A stretch of 53,115 nt of DNA from TA-21 sp036557405 (GCA_036557405.1 DATBHO010000042.1:1-53115), one strand, 5' to 3'; counted from the first letter of the stretch, positions 8,583-16,975 are shown. Notes: a model not told the origin generated them from the letters alone. Made by a program: numbers and translations.

Positions 8583-8799
8583 TGTATTTGAACTGTATAA
8601 GCGGTGCAATTTATATGAATATCTAACTGTAACGTTTCTTAATCAACTTAGTTTTGAAATGAAAGTTTACGCTACATGGACCGACTGGAGAATCCAAAAA
8701 GTATCATGTTCAAATCTTATCCTTTAGCTTGCCAGTAATAGTCCCCTTTCTGCGAGCCACTGAAAATAAGCCATAAAAGAAGAAAATATTTTCAATGTA

Positions 8800-8949
8800 T
8801 TATGTAACTTGCTGAACCTGTGACGTTCGTTCCATAACATATGAAAGTCTTGGAGCAAAATCAAAAATGAAGGCATTGGATGAAGGGATTAGAATATAAA
8901 ATAGATGAATTACGATGCAAGCAATCAAATATAACCTAGGGACATGCAA
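8800..8949 (-). CDS. Possible 49-residue exported or membrane peptide
   Basis: Reading the gap on the minus strand gives 49 codons from a TTG at 8949 to a TAA at 8800-8802. Residues about 5-26 form a hydrophobic segment ending Ser-Ser-Asn-Ala, like a signal peptide or single membrane helix; the remaining 23 residues are polar and end in a Gln/Val-rich tail. A TATA element (minus-strand TTTTTATATC, about 8977-8986) lies 25-35 bp upstream of the start, the same geometry as other leaderless genes here. About 30 further codons after the stop stay open, so it could instead be the broken start of a longer exported protein. Confidence 0.35.
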   Translation of the reverse strand: MHVPRLYLIACIVIHLFYILIPSSNAFIFDFAPRLSYVMERTSQVQQVT

Positions 8950-9023
8950 AAAAAATCAAAATCTACACAAAATTGATATAAAAACTCAAACTATTAAATA
9001 GAATTTTGTCGAATCATAATTTT

Positions 9024-9047
9024 ATCACCCAAACCTTATAAGGTGAT
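9024..9047. promoter_or_regulatory. Palindromic TATA site flanked by an inverted repeat
   Basis: CCTTATAAGG (9034-9043) is a perfect 10-bp palindrome containing a TATA-like core. It overlaps an outer inverted repeat, ATCACC (9024-9029) and GGTGAT (9042-9047). This looks like a promoter/operator, but no good reading frame starts 25 bp away on either side; rightward transcription would begin near the hairpin at 9060. Confidence 0.35.
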
Positions 9048-9059
9048 GCAAAACTCGTT

Positions 9060-9093
9060 GGTTGGTGCATCCTCCAAATAATTAGCACCAGCC
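9060..9093 (+). ncRNA. Candidate small structured RNA (stem-loop)
   Basis: GGTTGGTGC (9060-9068) pairs with GCACCAGCC (9085-9093) in a 9-bp stem with one G-U and a 16-nt loop. A TATA-like palindrome lies about 20-25 bp upstream, so a transcript could begin near the base of the stem. There is no C/D-box pair or tRNA-like fold. A rightward transcript would converge on the 3' end of the winged-helix gene. Confidence 0.25.
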
Positions 9094-9153
9094 AATTATT
9101 TTAAGTCAACTTTCAATCGGTCGTTGACCCGCCGTGAAAGCGAAAAAAGATGT

Positions 9154-9414
9154 CTAGACACCTATATCTTTAGCTAGTTTCACTAGTTTTTTTCCGTCTT
9201 CTGTCAGACTATTGTATACCTTATTCTCGACGCTCTTTCGAGCTACGAGTCCGCGCTTTTGTGCCTTAAGGAGCAGTTTGTGTCCATATCCATACGCACC
9301 CAACTTGGTAAGCAGTTCTCTTGTTGAATATCCCCTTCCGGTGCCGATTGTCTTTAACAACCTTACTAGGCCCCTCTCTTCGATAAGTACTTTTAGCAAT
9401 CTTGCTTCTTTCAT
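9154..9414 (-). CDS. Small winged-helix DNA-binding protein
   Basis: An 86-residue basic protein. The order of helices, a recognition-helix region near residues 28-50 (YSTRELLTKLGAYGYGHKLL) and a C-terminal wing ending in SLTEDGKKLVKLA are typical of archaeal winged-helix regulators (PadR/MarR-like scale). The ATG at 9414 is preceded by a strong TATA element, implying a leaderless mRNA. It stands alone in a gene-poor region; targets unknown. Confidence 0.7.
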   Translation of the reverse strand: MKEARLLKVLIEERGLVRLLKTIGTGRGYSTRELLTKLGAYGYGHKLLLKAQKRGLVARKSVENKVYNSLTEDGKKLVKLAKDIGV

Positions 9415-9436
9415 TGTTCATTAATAAATTTGATTA

Positions 9437-9446
9437 ATTATATAAT
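9437..9446 (-). promoter_or_regulatory. TATA box of the winged-helix gene
   Basis: ATTATATAAT lies 23-32 bp upstream of the ATG at 9414 on the minus strand. The sequence is palindromic, so it could also bind TBP in the other orientation. Confidence 0.55.
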
Positions 9447-9904
9447 CGTTACTTGTTATCAGATACGAATTACATATAACTATAAATTCTGAGAATATTA
9501 CTAGTATTTAGAATTTAAGAAAATCTTTAATATATTTCGAGGGTCGTATTATTCATCCAACAGTCAAAGCATACTTCAAATTCTAGCTGATAAACCTCAA
9601 TTTTATTTTAATTACATATTTGACATAATTTTTCCATTTAAGGAACCTGCAATTCTTAGATATAGTATTATATCATTTTATTGATGAGATGCTTTCAAGA
9701 TGAATTTCGCTGTATTACTAAAATCTTGAAAAAAATACAATTAATGACATGTTTGATACTTTATTTAATACTATTTACGTTAGTTTAATGCTTTTTATGA
9801 TATTTTCCCAGTGCCAACAAATAGTATTGCATATAACGTGGGAGTCAAGGTTTTTATGGAATGTTAATTAATTCTAGTTGATTATTATGAGAAGAGGAGT
9901 CGAA
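9447..9904. other. AT-rich intergenic stretch
   Basis: About 460 bp of very A+T-rich sequence with frequent stops in the forward frames. I see no RNA gene or repeat array. With the orc1/cdc6 gene about 0.9 kb further on, this gene-poor AT-rich zone is a possible part of an origin region, but no recognisable origin-recognition-box repeat is visible. Confidence 0.4.
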
Positions 9905-10075
9905 ATGATGTCAAAATCAACAGCTACCAAGAATGGTCAAGAGCGTATAACTATTGACAGAGATAGTGCCAGACATTTGGAGTATTTTAACAATGGTCAG
10001 TGGCGACACAGTGCCAAATGTAGAGAATTTACAAACAAAGACTGTAAGATCAAGAGTGCCAATACCTCTTTTTGA
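9905..10075 (+). CDS. Small basic hypothetical protein
   Basis: A 56-residue frame starting at ATG 9905, chosen because a Shine-Dalgarno-like GAGGAG lies 5 nt upstream. In-frame starts also exist at 9878 (TTG) and 9887 (ATG). The product is hydrophilic and basic, with two Cys (AKCREFTNKDC) in the C-terminal half. I do not recognise a family. Confidence 0.4.
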   Translation: MMSKSTATKNGQERITIDRDSARHLEYFNNGQWRHSAKCREFTNKDCKIKSANTSF

Positions 10076-10245
10076 CGAGCATCGTAAAGATATCATTCTT
10101 GTGTGGCCAACTCTAATAAAAAATAATTAGATTCAAAATCATACAATAGCATCGAATCAATCGTTAATAAAATGGCAGTAGATAAGTTACCGTCTCTTAG
10201 TTATCTTTGCCGTCATACTGAAACAGTGGATTCTTATAGGTGTGA

Positions 10246-10255
10246 ATAATATATG
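10246..10255 (+). promoter_or_regulatory. TATA box of the 10277 gene
   Basis: ATAATATATG is 22-31 bp ahead of the TTG at 10277 and supports that unusual start as a leaderless initiation codon. Confidence 0.4.
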
Positions 10256-10276
10256 ATGCCGTGGACAAGAACATAA

Positions 10277-10522
10277 TTGGCAGTTAGCATTATTTCCGAT
10301 ATTGAAGATGACTTTAGAGAACGATACAGCTGTTACTTAAGGACTATGAAACAAAGAATCTATGACACTTATCTTGGTTATAACGAGTTAGAAGATGAAA
10401 GAAAATTGGTTGTCTCGCAAGCTTTGAAGACTCCTGGCCGTAGAGGGGAAATAATTAAGTTTGAAGAAATCGATAAAGAACTTACTAGAAGATATAGTGA
10501 GCACAAACTACAATCAACATAA
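10277..10522 (+). CDS. Small charged hypothetical protein
   Basis: An 81-residue, highly charged and probably all-helical protein starting at a TTG. The start is supported by a TATA element about 25 bp upstream and lack of another nearby in-frame start. No motif recognised. It precedes orc1/cdc6 by 280 bp on the same strand; a role at the replication region is only a thought. Confidence 0.5.
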   Translation: MAVSIISDIEDDFRERYSCYLRTMKQRIYDTYLGYNELEDERKLVVSQALKTPGRRGEIIKFEEIDKELTRRYSEHKLQST

Positions 10523-10646
10523 TGATTGAATTGTAATGGTAAATTCCTGTTTGACCCATTAATCTGTCACAATATTCTTCAATCACTTTAGCGCTAATAA
10601 AAAATATGGAATACGGTTGAAGATATAACTGTATTATTGAGCCATC

Positions 10647-10705
10647 AGTTCCAAATTTTATCTTGGTATTTAGGAACTATTGAATTGGTAAAAAATAACC
10701 AATTC
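10647..10705 (+). repeat. Two dyads upstream of orc1/cdc6
   Basis: AGTTCC (10647-10652) and GGAACT (10673-10678) form an imperfect inverted repeat extended by AAAT/ATTT. Immediately after it, GAATTGGT (10682-10689) and ACCAATTC (10698-10705) form a perfect 8-bp inverted repeat with an 8-nt spacer. Both lie 100-160 bp ahead of the orc1/cdc6 start. Such dyads could be Orc1/Cdc6 or regulator binding sites, but they do not match the ORB consensus known to me from Sulfolobus. Confidence 0.45.
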
Positions 10706-10765
10706 TAAGTCTAAAATGAAAAAAACGATTTATTTGAGATGGCCAAATACTGATGAATAATTAAT

Positions 10766-10774
10766 AAATATATT
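10766..10774 (+). promoter_or_regulatory. TATA box of orc1/cdc6
   Basis: AAATATATT lies about 30 bp upstream of the TTG start at 10803, fitting a leaderless or very short leader transcript. Confidence 0.5.
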
Positions 10775-10802
10775 ATCAACATATTATGACTCTATTTGAG
10801 AA

Positions 10803-11960
10803 TTGTCAGAAAGTAAGGTGTTCCTTGATAGGTCCAAGTTATCCCCAAGATACATACCCGATGAGATTCATCATAGGGAAAAAGAGATATCGTTGCTTCA
10901 AACAATGTTTAAAGATTCATACAAGAAACCAGATGAATTCTTGTTTTCAACTCCACAAATAGTAGGAAGGTCAGGAATTGGAAAGACATCTACAATATTA
11001 AAATTTTCGAACATACTGGAGCGTCATTTTAAAGAATCGGGATTAACACTTAAAGTTGCTTATATAAATCTAAAATTACAGGGAGGCAATAAATATGCGG
11101 TTTATAGGTTCCTTTTGGAAAAAATAGCTCCAGAACTTCCATCACAAGGCCTTAGCGCCGAAGAGATGTTAAGGTATCTTCTGTCATACTTGCATGAGAA
11201 CAAATTATATACATTGATTATTCTTGACGAAATTGAGTTTTTGATAAAGTCAAACAAAGAAAGTGGCATTATTTATGATTTCACGCGACTTAATGAATTT
11301 GATTTATCGAAGCACTGTAATGTTGTAGGTGTTATCTTTATCGCGAGAAGTACTAATTTTCATGATAAAATTGACAATTCAGAGTTAAGTACCTTAGGCC
11401 GACTGCCGATAGAATTTCTACCTTATTCAATAGATCAAATAAGTGACATTCTCAGTACAAGATCTTCAGAATCATTCAATCCTAATGTTGTTGGCACTGA
11501 TATTATCGATGAAGTATCACTTATAACGACATCTTCACAGGTGGGAGGAGATGTTAGGTATGCGTTGGACCTGCTATTGTATGCAGGCAATCTAGCAGAG
11601 GCTAACGGAAGTGATCGAATCACACTAGATCAAATTCGCAAAGTGCACGGTTACAATAAGGCATCAATTACAATTGAAGATTTAAAAGAACTTCCGAAGA
11701 GTCACATACTTACGTTGATGGCCATAGTAAAAGTACAAAATAAAAGAAAAAGGCAATATATTGAATTAAAGGAAATTAGGATGTACGCACTAGAACTGGC
11801 AGATGAGCATAAGATAAAAAAATTTGAATTTGAGGATTACATGAACGATCTTCTTGAAAGAAAAATAATCGAAATGAAATCATTAAAAGAAATAGGAATG
11901 AACATAACATCCTTAGCTGAATTAGAACCTTTATTAGAACAACAGATAAATAAAAAATAA
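10803..11960 (+). CDS. cdc6: Orc1/Cdc6 replication initiator
   Basis: A 385-residue AAA+ ATPase that recognises the replication origin and helps load MCM. The P-loop is GRSGIGKT (residues 55-62), the Walker B LIILDEIE (138-145), and the segment YAVYRFLLEKIAPELP with the VHGY...LPKSHILTLMAI junction into a C-terminal winged helix is characteristic of archaeal Cdc6. TTG start, placed by the TATA element. The stop overlaps the start of the next gene (TAATG), so the two are co-translated. Confidence 0.93.
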   Translation: MSESKVFLDRSKLSPRYIPDEIHHREKEISLLQTMFKDSYKKPDEFLFSTPQIVGRSGIGKTSTILKFSNILERHFKESGLTLKVAYINLKLQGGNKYAVYRFLLEKIAPELPSQGLSAEEMLRYLLSYLHENKLYTLIILDEIEFLIKSNKESGIIYDFTRLNEFDLSKHCNVVGVIFIARSTNFHDKIDNSELSTLGRLPIEFLPYSIDQISDILSTRSSESFNPNVVGTDIIDEVSLITTSSQVGGDVRYALDLLLYAGNLAEANGSDRITLDQIRKVHGYNKASITIEDLKELPKSHILTLMAIVKVQNKRKRQYIELKEIRMYALELADEHKIKKFEFEDYMNDLLERKIIEMKSLKEIGMNITSLAELEPLLEQQINKK

Positions 11961-12250
11961 TGGATTTCGATAGCAAGACCATTATAGAAAATGGAATTGG
12001 AACGATAGGCAAAATCAAGATAATTAAAGCATTGGCTGAAGAAAATAAAATGGTAACTATTTATGTTCTCCATAAAAGGACAGGGTTAAAAAGGGAAGAT
12101 ATCAAACGAAATCTTAATGATCTACTCAGCATTGATTGGATCAAAGAAAAAAGAATGGCAAATTCTATGTACCATCTTAACAGAGATAATGAATATGTGA
12201 ATGGAATACTCGGTTTTTTTGCTAATGTAGGTTATATCGGACAAGCATGA
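11960..12250 (+). CDS. Winged-helix protein coupled to orc1/cdc6
   Basis: A 96-residue protein whose ATG overlaps the orc1/cdc6 stop codon by one base. Residues 15-75 have a winged-helix pattern (IKIIKALAEENKMVTIYVLHKRTGL, then a basic recognition helix and a wing with YHLN). This tight coupling suggests a dedicated partner or regulator of the initiator. It is not a known replication factor that I can name. Confidence 0.7.
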   Translation: MDFDSKTIIENGIGTIGKIKIIKALAEENKMVTIYVLHKRTGLKREDIKRNLNDLLSIDWIKEKRMANSMYHLNRDNEYVNGILGFFANVGYIGQA

Positions 12251-12387
12251 AATAGTATTCTTCGCATCAGAAATAAGCATATCATATTATGCTGTTATTG
12301 AAATATAGATCGTTAATTTCTGTTAAGGATATCCAAGTTTGAAAATTATCTGAAAACGATTAAAAAGGTGAGAATTTAAAGTCTAAT

Positions 12388-14010
12388 GTGCGGAATAGAC
12401 ACATTAAACTCAATAACAAATTTCCAAAATTCATTTTTATTACTGGAGGAGTGATGTCAGGTCTTGGAAAAGGAATAGTTGCTTCCTCCTTGGCAAAGCT
12501 ACTCCAGCTAACCGGCTTAAACGTAACTTGCACGAAAATTGATCCATATGTAAATTACGACGCAGGAACTATGAACCCTACAGCACATGGAGAGGTCTTC
12601 GTTACAGAGGATGGCGGGGAATGTGATATGGATATGGGAAATTATGAGAGATTTCTTAATACTCCTATGACAAAATGGCATAATATTACTACTGGAAGGA
12701 TCTATTCTGATGTAATAAAGGCCGAAAGAGAAGGCAAGTACCTTGGCCAATGTGTACAGATAATTCCTCATGTAACTGACGTAATAAAGAACAGTTTGAA
12801 AAACCTGGCTAAAGGTTATGATGTTTTAGTTGTTGAATGTGGTGGTACAGTTGGCGACATAGAGAGTCTGCCGTTTCTAGAATCTTTCAGACAAATGGAG
12901 TTGGAAGAAGGCGATTCAGACACTCTATTCATACATGTCACATTAGCTCCAATTTTGGATGTAGTTGGTGAACAAAAAACTAAACCCACACAACACAGTG
13001 TTCAGGAACTTAGAAGGATTGGAATTCATCCCCATATACTAGCAGTCAGGTGTCAAAACCCGCTGAACAAAGAAGCAAAACACAAAATTTCAATGTTTGC
13101 CAGTATCAGAGAGCAATGTGTTATATCATGTCATGATTGTTCATCGATTTATGATGTCCCAAAAGTACTGAAAGATCAGGGATTAATTGATGTGATCTCG
13201 GACAAGCTTTATCTGAAAAAACGTAACATAAAATGGGCTGAATGGAGAAAAGTCACTAACTCGTTCATTAATTTTTCAGGAAATGTAAACATAGGAATTG
13301 TTGGAAAATATGTAAATTTACCAGATAGTTATGTGAGCGTTTATCAAGCGTTGCTGCATTCATCTGCTAAATTAGGGAAGAAATTACACGTTGAATGGAT
13401 TGATTCTGAAAAATTTGAAAATGGCTATAAGGAGGAGGTGAAATTTTTGAACAAATTTGATGGAATACTTGTTCCGGGAGGATTTGGAAGTAGGGGAAGT
13501 GAAGGAATAATTAACTCAATTAATTATGTAAGGGAGAATGATATACCATTCTTAGGAATCTGTTTTGGTTTTCAATTATCGCTAATTGAATTTGCAAGAA
13601 ATCAGTGTGGTATGTCTGAAGCTAGTTCCCAGGAGTTTAATCCTGATGACAACAATTCATTGGTAAAATTTATGCCAGAACAAGAACATGCTCTAAGCAT
13701 TGGTGGTTCAATGAGATTGGGAAAACATGATGTAACAATACTACCTAATACATTGGCCAAAAGGATATACCAGAATAACAAAATCCAGCGAAGACATAGA
13801 CATAGATTTGAATTTAATCAGGATTATCAACGAATAATTGAAGAAAAAGGAATGGTATTTTCAGGTCATTCAGACATGGGCAGAAGAATCGAAATTGTTG
13901 AAATTCCATCAAACAAGTTCTATTTTGCTGTACAGTATCATTCTGAATTTAGCAGTATACCAGGCAGGCCCGAAGAAGCTTTTAAAGCATTCATAACATC
14001 CTGCATCTAA
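12388..14010 (+). CDS. pyrG: CTP synthase
   Basis: A 540-residue glutamine-hydrolysing amidoligase making CTP from UTP. The N-terminal synthetase domain shows FITGGVMSGLGKG and the DPYVNYDAGTMNP motif; the C-terminal class I glutaminase domain has the nucleophile elbow GICFGFQ and the YHSEF His/Glu motif. Full length for the family. The start is a GTG at 12388. Its stop lies one base from the convergent NAD kinase. Confidence 0.96.
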   Translation: MRNRHIKLNNKFPKFIFITGGVMSGLGKGIVASSLAKLLQLTGLNVTCTKIDPYVNYDAGTMNPTAHGEVFVTEDGGECDMDMGNYERFLNTPMTKWHNITTGRIYSDVIKAEREGKYLGQCVQIIPHVTDVIKNSLKNLAKGYDVLVVECGGTVGDIESLPFLESFRQMELEEGDSDTLFIHVTLAPILDVVGEQKTKPTQHSVQELRRIGIHPHILAVRCQNPLNKEAKHKISMFASIREQCVISCHDCSSIYDVPKVLKDQGLIDVISDKLYLKKRNIKWAEWRKVTNSFINFSGNVNIGIVGKYVNLPDSYVSVYQALLHSSAKLGKKLHVEWIDSEKFENGYKEEVKFLNKFDGILVPGGFGSRGSEGIINSINYVRENDIPFLGICFGFQLSLIEFARNQCGMSEASSQEFNPDDNNSLVKFMPEQEHALSIGGSMRLGKHDVTILPNTLAKRIYQNNKIQRRHRHRFEFNQDYQRIIEEKGMVFSGHSDMGRRIEIVEIPSNKFYFAVQYHSEFSSIPGRPEEAFKAFITSCI

Positions 14011-14011
14011 G

Positions 14012-15019
14012 TCACAGTCTTAGGTTTAACTCGTATGTTTTTTGTCTAGCATCACGTAATGAGGTCTTTTTCCTAACATAACCACGCTGGATAAGATGGC
14101 TCAACGATAATCTTATTGTTCTCTCTGGAAGCATCGTTCTCTTACTTAAATCTTTTTGACTCAATTCACCTTCATATTCAAGTGTTTTTAAAATCAATTT
14201 GGCACTTGGTGGCATATCAAGTAAGTCTTCAGCCAACTTGACCTTCTTAGCGATAATATCCATAGGAGAATGCTGAATTAATCTTACAAATCTTGCTGGA
14301 AATTCATGTTTTTCACATACAATATTTTTTCGAACCGCTACCCTTTTACCTCCATCCAAGATTACTTCACACAGATACCTGCACAGTATATCTGCAATTT
14401 CCAATCTATCGGTATTCGGAACAATAAGAGGTCTGCGAGTATTGTCCATAGAATTAACTGGAACAATGACAAATACCTGAGACCTTTGCAAAACCATTGG
14501 ACCTCCTGCAGACATACCATACGCTGTCGATCCAATTGGAGTAGAAATGATAACACCGTCACTGTTATCATGCCAGATATCATTGCTATTAATTTTCAAA
14601 ATATATTCCATCAGAGTTGCACTTTTTCTTGGAAAGAGAGAAATATCATTAAGAACAGGTTCAACTTCTTTACCATCAACATTAACAGAAAGTCTGCATA
14701 CATCATCTATTTCATAATCGCCTTTTTTTATTCTGCTTATAGACTTTTTTAAATCCGTTACTTCAATCTGACCTAGAAATCCGGTTGAATCTGATTCATA
14801 TATCCCCAGTACTGGTACAGAGAAATCCTTAACATAGTGTGAATAATCTAGTATCGCTCGATCCCCGCCAGCAGTAATCACAATATCCACATTTGGAGTA
14901 ATCGTTTTTTCTGATCTATATATTATCTCTGAAGTGATGCTTTCATCATCTAAAATTTTCTTGATTTTGCTTGTTAGAGTATCGTCTCTGGAGCTTAGAC
15001 TTGAGATAGCCACTTTCAT
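14012..15019 (-). CDS. nadK: NAD kinase fused to a C-terminal winged helix
   Basis: About 335 residues. The first 265 follow the NAD kinase fold: ITAGGDRAIL, then NDISLF, then DGVIISTPIGSTAYGMSAGGPMV, the hallmark substrate loop. The usual GGDGT is GGDRA here and the usual NE is ND. The last 75 residues are a MarR-like winged helix (SAKLILKTLEYEGELSQKDLSKRTMLPERTIRLSLSHLIQRGYV). I start it at ATG 15019 because a TATA box (15048-15056) overlaps the longer TTG start at 15049. NADP synthesis is the expected role; the fused DNA-binding domain suggests a second, regulatory role. Confidence 0.85.
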   Translation of the reverse strand: MKVAISSLSSRDDTLTSKIKKILDDESITSEIIYRSEKTITPNVDIVITAGGDRAILDYSHYVKDFSVPVLGIYESDSTGFLGQIEVTDLKKSISRIKKGDYEIDDVCRLSVNVDGKEVEPVLNDISLFPRKSATLMEYILKINSNDIWHDNSDGVIISTPIGSTAYGMSAGGPMVLQRSQVFVIVPVNSMDNTRRPLIVPNTDRLEIADILCRYLCEVILDGGKRVAVRKNIVCEKHEFPARFVRLIQHSPMDIIAKKVKLAEDLLDMPPSAKLILKTLEYEGELSQKDLSKRTMLPERTIRLSLSHLIQRGYVRKKTSLRDARQKTYELNLRL

Positions 15020-15047
15020 TTTAATAATTAAAAGTGAATAGACACTC

Positions 15048-15056
15048 AAATTTAAA
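15048..15056 (-). promoter_or_regulatory. TATA box of nadK
   Basis: TTTAAATTT on the minus strand sits about 30-37 bp upstream of ATG 15019 and overlaps the alternative TTG start, favouring the shorter protein. Confidence 0.45.
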
Positions 15057-15073
15057 CCTGATTTATGACCTTG

Positions 15074-15985
15074 CTAAACAATTTCATAATTCATTATGTT
15101 GTAATAATATGAAGCGTTTTCTTCTATCGCCGGTTTGGATGGCACTTTTTTTATTCCAACCTCTTTTGTTTGGAGTGCAGCTGTTAGAGATCCTGCTGCG
15201 AAACAAAACGCCCACACGGAATCTTTTTCCTTTACCATAGTGAAAGCAAATGATGAACCTATGATATCTCCAAGTCCTGTTGAGTCAGGAACATTGACTT
15301 TGGGTAATTTTAACCAATAGTGTTTTTCTCCTTCAAGTAGATGGATAATCTGATCCTCTGTGTATATTACATAATCTATTTTATATTTAGAGTGAATTTT
15401 TTTCATCCCATCTATACCTTGAAGACCATTTGTAAAACATGAGATTTCTTGATTGTCCAGTTTTATGCCATTTACATTATTAATGGATACATCGATATTC
15501 TTCTTTATTGATATTCTGCCAGCGGAATCGACAGCTCTGGTATAACCTTGTGGGTCCAATAAAATAAACTCATTTTCTTTTCTTACTGAAACTAAATGGT
15601 ACAAAATATCTATAGGCACTTCATCGATAACGGGGCTTATTATCCAGCAATCTGATATTTCATTTTTTATCTCATCAAAATCTAATGTACTACATTTTGA
15701 TTCAAGTATTAATTCACGATATTTTTCAAAGTTCCTTAAAATGAATCGAGTCGTTGGAAGCTTTTGAGGGTCTGAAGCAATCAAAGAAATTCCTTCTCTC
15801 TTTAAGTATTCAAGATAGTTGGAATCAAAATCTTTTCCAAAATGAGTAGAGAGTGTTGTATCAAATCCAAATTTTCTTGCGGTAATACCACAATAAGCAG
15901 CTGGTCCACCTAAGCTTTGAGTTGACTTTAGGTCTGTGGAAATAATCTCGTCTATGACCAGATTGGATAATATGGTAGCCTTCAT
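15074..15985 (-). CDS. PfkB/ribokinase-family sugar or nucleoside kinase
   Basis: A 303-residue member of the PfkB family. The N-terminal LGGPAAYCGITARKFG matches the substrate-binding Gly-Gly region, and the C-terminal DSTGLGDIIGSSF is the anion-hole/catalytic motif (usual DTTGAGD, with the catalytic Asp kept). The substrate cannot be told from sequence. It is divergent from the S26e gene, about 90 bp apart. Confidence 0.82.
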   Translation of the reverse strand: MKATILSNLVIDEIISTDLKSTQSLGGPAAYCGITARKFGFDTTLSTHFGKDFDSNYLEYLKREGISLIASDPQKLPTTRFILRNFEKYRELILESKCSTLDFDEIKNEISDCWIISPVIDEVPIDILYHLVSVRKENEFILLDPQGYTRAVDSAGRISIKKNIDVSINNVNGIKLDNQEISCFTNGLQGIDGMKKIHSKYKIDYVIYTEDQIIHLLEGEKHYWLKLPKVNVPDSTGLGDIIGSSFAFTMVKEKDSVWAFCFAAGSLTAALQTKEVGIKKVPSKPAIEENASYYYNIMNYEIV

Positions 15986-16047
15986 AGTGCAATATCATCA
16001 TTAATTCTATTGCTTTGATAAATGTTGATCTAAGTAATATCAGAAGA

Positions 16048-16055
16048 TTTAAAAG
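16048..16055 (+). promoter_or_regulatory. TATA box of rps26e
   Basis: TTTAAAAG, 20-27 bp upstream of ATG 16075, indicating a leaderless transcript. Confidence 0.5.
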
Positions 16056-16074
16056 AAGATGACATAGTATTTCT

Positions 16075-16365
16075 ATGGTGCCAAAGAAAAGGACAAGCCG
16101 AGGGCGCACCAAAGGTGGGAAGGGAAGCTCAGGAACAGTTCATTGTAGTCAGTGCGGTGCCATGGTTCCTAGAGATAAGGCTAAAAAAGTTACTGGTAGA
16201 ATTACATTAGTAGAACCTACTTTGGCAAAAGAATTAAGAGCTCAAGGAGCGTATATTGCGCCTTCAATGGATGTCAAATTTTACTGTGTTTCTTGCGCTG
16301 TTCACAGAGGAATAGTAAAAGTAAGATCAGAAGTGGAACGCAGAAGGACAGGAAGACTGGGATAA
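16075..16365 (+). CDS. rps26e: 30S ribosomal protein S26e
   Basis: A 96-residue basic protein with a zinc-binding layout CSQCG (residues 23-27) and CVSC (about 72-75), and the S26e signatures VPRDKAKK and CAVHRGIVKVRS. S26e is found in eukaryotes and a subset of archaea including Thaumarchaeota and relatives, which supports the taxonomic call. Full length; ATG start supported by a TATA box. Confidence 0.92.
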   Translation: MVPKKRTSRGRTKGGKGSSGTVHCSQCGAMVPRDKAKKVTGRITLVEPTLAKELRAQGAYIAPSMDVKFYCVSCAVHRGIVKVRSEVERRRTGRLG

Positions 16366-16375
16366 AAAAACAGCG

Positions 16376-16975
16376 TTAGAGTCTCTTCAGAACAAACCAA
16401 AATCTTTGAATAAAGGAAAAGATTGAGAGAAAAATAATAATAATAATTCCCCACTGAATCGATCCTGGAATTGGAATTAAACCACATATCGATAAAATTA
16501 CCAATCTTTCAGCTCTTTCCCCTACTCCTACACCTTTAAGATCTATACCCAGTGACTCTGATCTTGCTCTTAAATAGCTGACTAGTATTGACGATGATAG
16601 AGCAATCATTGCTACAATGGGATTTGATAGGCCACCTATTGCTATCCCAATAAAAATTAGAGCTTCAGAAATCTTGTCAAAATTGGAATCCAGAAATGCA
16701 CCTTTGGGAGTAGATCTATTCAATACTCTAGCTACACTTCCATCCACAACGTCAAAGAATCCGGAAATCAGAAGCAATATGCTTGCGATTATTTGCGAGG
16801 GAAACACAATGCCCTTTACATCCAAGAAATTTGAAATACCAAAGAAAATGCTTGATAAAATGGCTAATGCGAATGCAATCGCACTCCAAAACGTTGGCGA
16901 TAAACCGAGTGAACCAAATTTATTTCCTATTAGCGTTGTAATTGGAACTAATTTATCTCTAAACCGATTAAGCAA
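16376..16975 (-). CDS. CDP-alcohol phosphatidyltransferase (archaetidylinositol-phosphate-synthase-like)
   Basis: A 199-residue membrane protein with about six hydrophobic segments. The family motif DGxxARx8GxxxDxxxD is intact: DGSVAR, then G, then D and D in KGAFLDSNFDK. It should move a CDP-archaeol phosphatidyl group onto an alcohol head group, most likely inositol phosphate in this lineage. TTG start at 16975. Convergent with rps26e, 10 bp apart. Confidence 0.85.
   Translation of the reverse strand: MLNRFRDKLVPITTLIGNKFGSLGLSPTFWSAIAFALAILSSIFFGISNFLDVKGIVFPSQIIASILLLISGFFDVVDGSVARVLNRSTPKGAFLDSNFDKISEALIFIGIAIGGLSNPIVAMIALSSSILVSYLRARSESLGIDLKGVGVGERAERLVILSICGLIPIPGSIQWGIIIIIFLSIFSFIQRFWFVLKRL

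Noticed and set aside
8545..8727. 60-codon plus-strand frame upstream of trpC
   Set aside because: It overlaps the trpC promoter, has no promoter of its own and no coding-like pattern.
10523..10802. Sulfolobus-type ORB origin repeats
   Set aside because: I looked for the G-rich ORB consensus and repeated copies; only the two unrelated dyads were found.
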